A DNA stretch of 64,000 nucleotides, taken from positions 1-64,000 of the forward strand of contig DIZW01000033.1 of assembly GCA_002428015.1 (NCBI GenBank), read 5' to 3'. Source of the DNA: Oxalobacteraceae bacterium UBA6018. GTDB lineage: Bacteria; Pseudomonadota; Gammaproteobacteria; Burkholderiales; Burkholderiaceae_D. Of this stretch, positions 63,447-64,000 are shown in pieces (positions within the stretch are counted from its first letter, which is position 1; each line of letters begins with the position of its first letter). Made by a program: the position numbers and the translations under genes. The notes below the pieces were generated by a model. The model was not told the DNA's origin. It did not search any database and was given only the letters and a program-made list of their open reading frames with translations.

Positions 63447-64000
63447 CTAGCTGGGGTCGTTGCGGGCGAACAGGAGAGCCTTCAACGCGGCGACTTGGGT
63501 TGCGCTCTTCTTTGCCTGACTCTTCTTGAACCGCGTCAGATTCTCCAACTTCCATCGCAGGGCCGGGAGCGTCTGGACATCGGGATTCGGCAGAAGCGTC
63601 CAGTCGGGATTGGCATCGGCCAGGCCGACCAGAAATTCCCGGTGGCGGTCCGTCAATTTTTCCATCATGTCGCGGCGCAGCCGGCTTCGCGTTTCCAGCA
63701 GTACCTCAAGTGAAGGGGGTTCTGCCTCAGTCATGCCGATGAACTGGTCTTCGTAGATTTGACGAAGGTCGAGGTCATTGCCACCCAAGACTTCGTGGGT
63801 CGGGCGATTGTGTCCCGCAAGGTACACCACGAAGCAATCGACCATGGCCGATGTCAGTCCACCGTTCTGGTAGAGCAGCCAAACGTCAAACAAGTCTCGA
63901 GGATGTTGTCGGTCCAGCGCGGCGACGAGCTTGCTCGCATAAAGTTCATCATGGTTGAAAATTGGCGCGTAGACTTGGATTCCAAACTGTTTGACCACGG
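63447..64000 (-). CDS. AbiEii/AbiGii-type nucleotidyltransferase toxin, C-terminal part
   Basis: At least 184 codons; the gene continues beyond the right edge. HDELYASKLVAALDRQHPRD followed by LFDVWLL is the conserved lysine/arginine block of AbiEii toxins, which act with an AbiEi antitoxin in abortive infection. The first codon seen at 63998 is GTG in open frame and is probably not the real start. Located on the element side of the tRNA-Arg att site, so part of a mobile defence island. Confidence 0.75.
   Translation of the reverse strand, partial: VVKQFGIQVYAPIFNHDELYASKLVAALDRQHPRDLFDVWLLYQNGGLTSAMVDCFVVYLAGHNRPTHEVLGGNDLDLRQIYEDQFIGMTEAEPPSLEVLLETRSRLRRDMMEKLTDRHREFLVGLADANPDWTLLPNPDVQTLPALRWKLENLTRFKKSQAKKSATQVAALKALLFARNDPS

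Noticed and set aside
1..64000. CRISPR arrays, rRNA operons, complete IS elements, riboswitches
   Set aside because: No regularly spaced repeats, rRNA sequence, transposase gene or recognised riboswitch core seen on either strand.

Overview
The window is GC-rich chromosomal DNA, dense in genes, with many ATGA/GTGA start-stop overlaps. It is most consistent with a betaproteobacterium of the Oxalobacteraceae type (Massilia/Duganella/Janthinobacterium-like). That placement is an inference from GC content, family content and gene style; there is no rRNA in the window. The dominant content is a very complete exosortase A (XrtA) / PEP-CTERM exopolysaccharide (EPS) locus.

Layout. 1-423: 3' end of a fused isobutyryl-CoA mutase gene. 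479-5935: an alpha-glucoside phosphorolysis operon (GH65 phosphorylase, beta-phosphoglucomutase, MFS transporter, LacI-type repressor, all on -). Its promoter carries two LacI-type palindromes. 5983-6102: a candidate small RNA on + with promoter and terminator. 6296-7667: a MoaD/ThiS-like protein with a C-terminal Gly-Gly, coupled to a BNR-propeller protein. 8295-15129: PEP-CTERM accessory genes (PrsT lipoprotein, two tandem exosortase-associated acyltransferases, an E1/ThiF-like protein, and a PEP-CTERM protein whose sorting tail is cut off by a 1-base frameshift). 15419-18328: a four-gene 'HPr-rel-A' operon (nucleotidyltransferase, HprK-related kinase, PqqD-like protein, Cys-rich exported protein).

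18562-33522 is the core EPS/exosortase block: outer-membrane export lipoprotein, S1C protease, chain-length protein, BY-kinase, outer-membrane barrel, ATPase, deacetylase, FemAB-like protein, two glycosyltransferases, exosortase and an asparagine-synthase-like amidotransferase. 33695-35018 is an AT-rich foreign acyltransferase gene facing the stub of another. 35083-37433 holds a nucleotide-sugar epimerase and UDP-glucose dehydrogenase. 37787-46867 holds glycosyltransferases, an O-ligase, two more deacetylases, a CelD-type N-acyltransferase and a pyruvyltransferase. 46914-53975 is an acyl/amino-acid activation set: PLP decarboxylase, acyl-CoA ligase, aminotransferase, N-acyltransferase, ACP and two hydrolases. 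54149-60520 is a beta-helix protein with the PrsR/PrsK two-component system and the initiating sugar-phosphate transferase. A third CelD-type protein lies at 61450-62487. The right edge (63233-64000) is the border of an integrated element: the 3' half of tRNA-Arg(CCG), short direct repeats, and an AbiEii-type toxin gene.

How it fits together. PrsK/PrsR plus sigma-54 should control secreted PEP-CTERM cargo. The frameshifted cargo gene and the HPr-rel-A operon both carry a near-consensus -24/-12 promoter. About 90-95 bp upstream of each lies the same bipartite motif (TGTCGG-N7-TACAnTAC), which makes HPr-rel-A a probable member of the same regulon. The EPS genes make, modify and export the polysaccharide to which exosortase-processed proteins are thought to be linked. 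No Wzx flippase and no PpiC-type EpsD gene are seen in the window.
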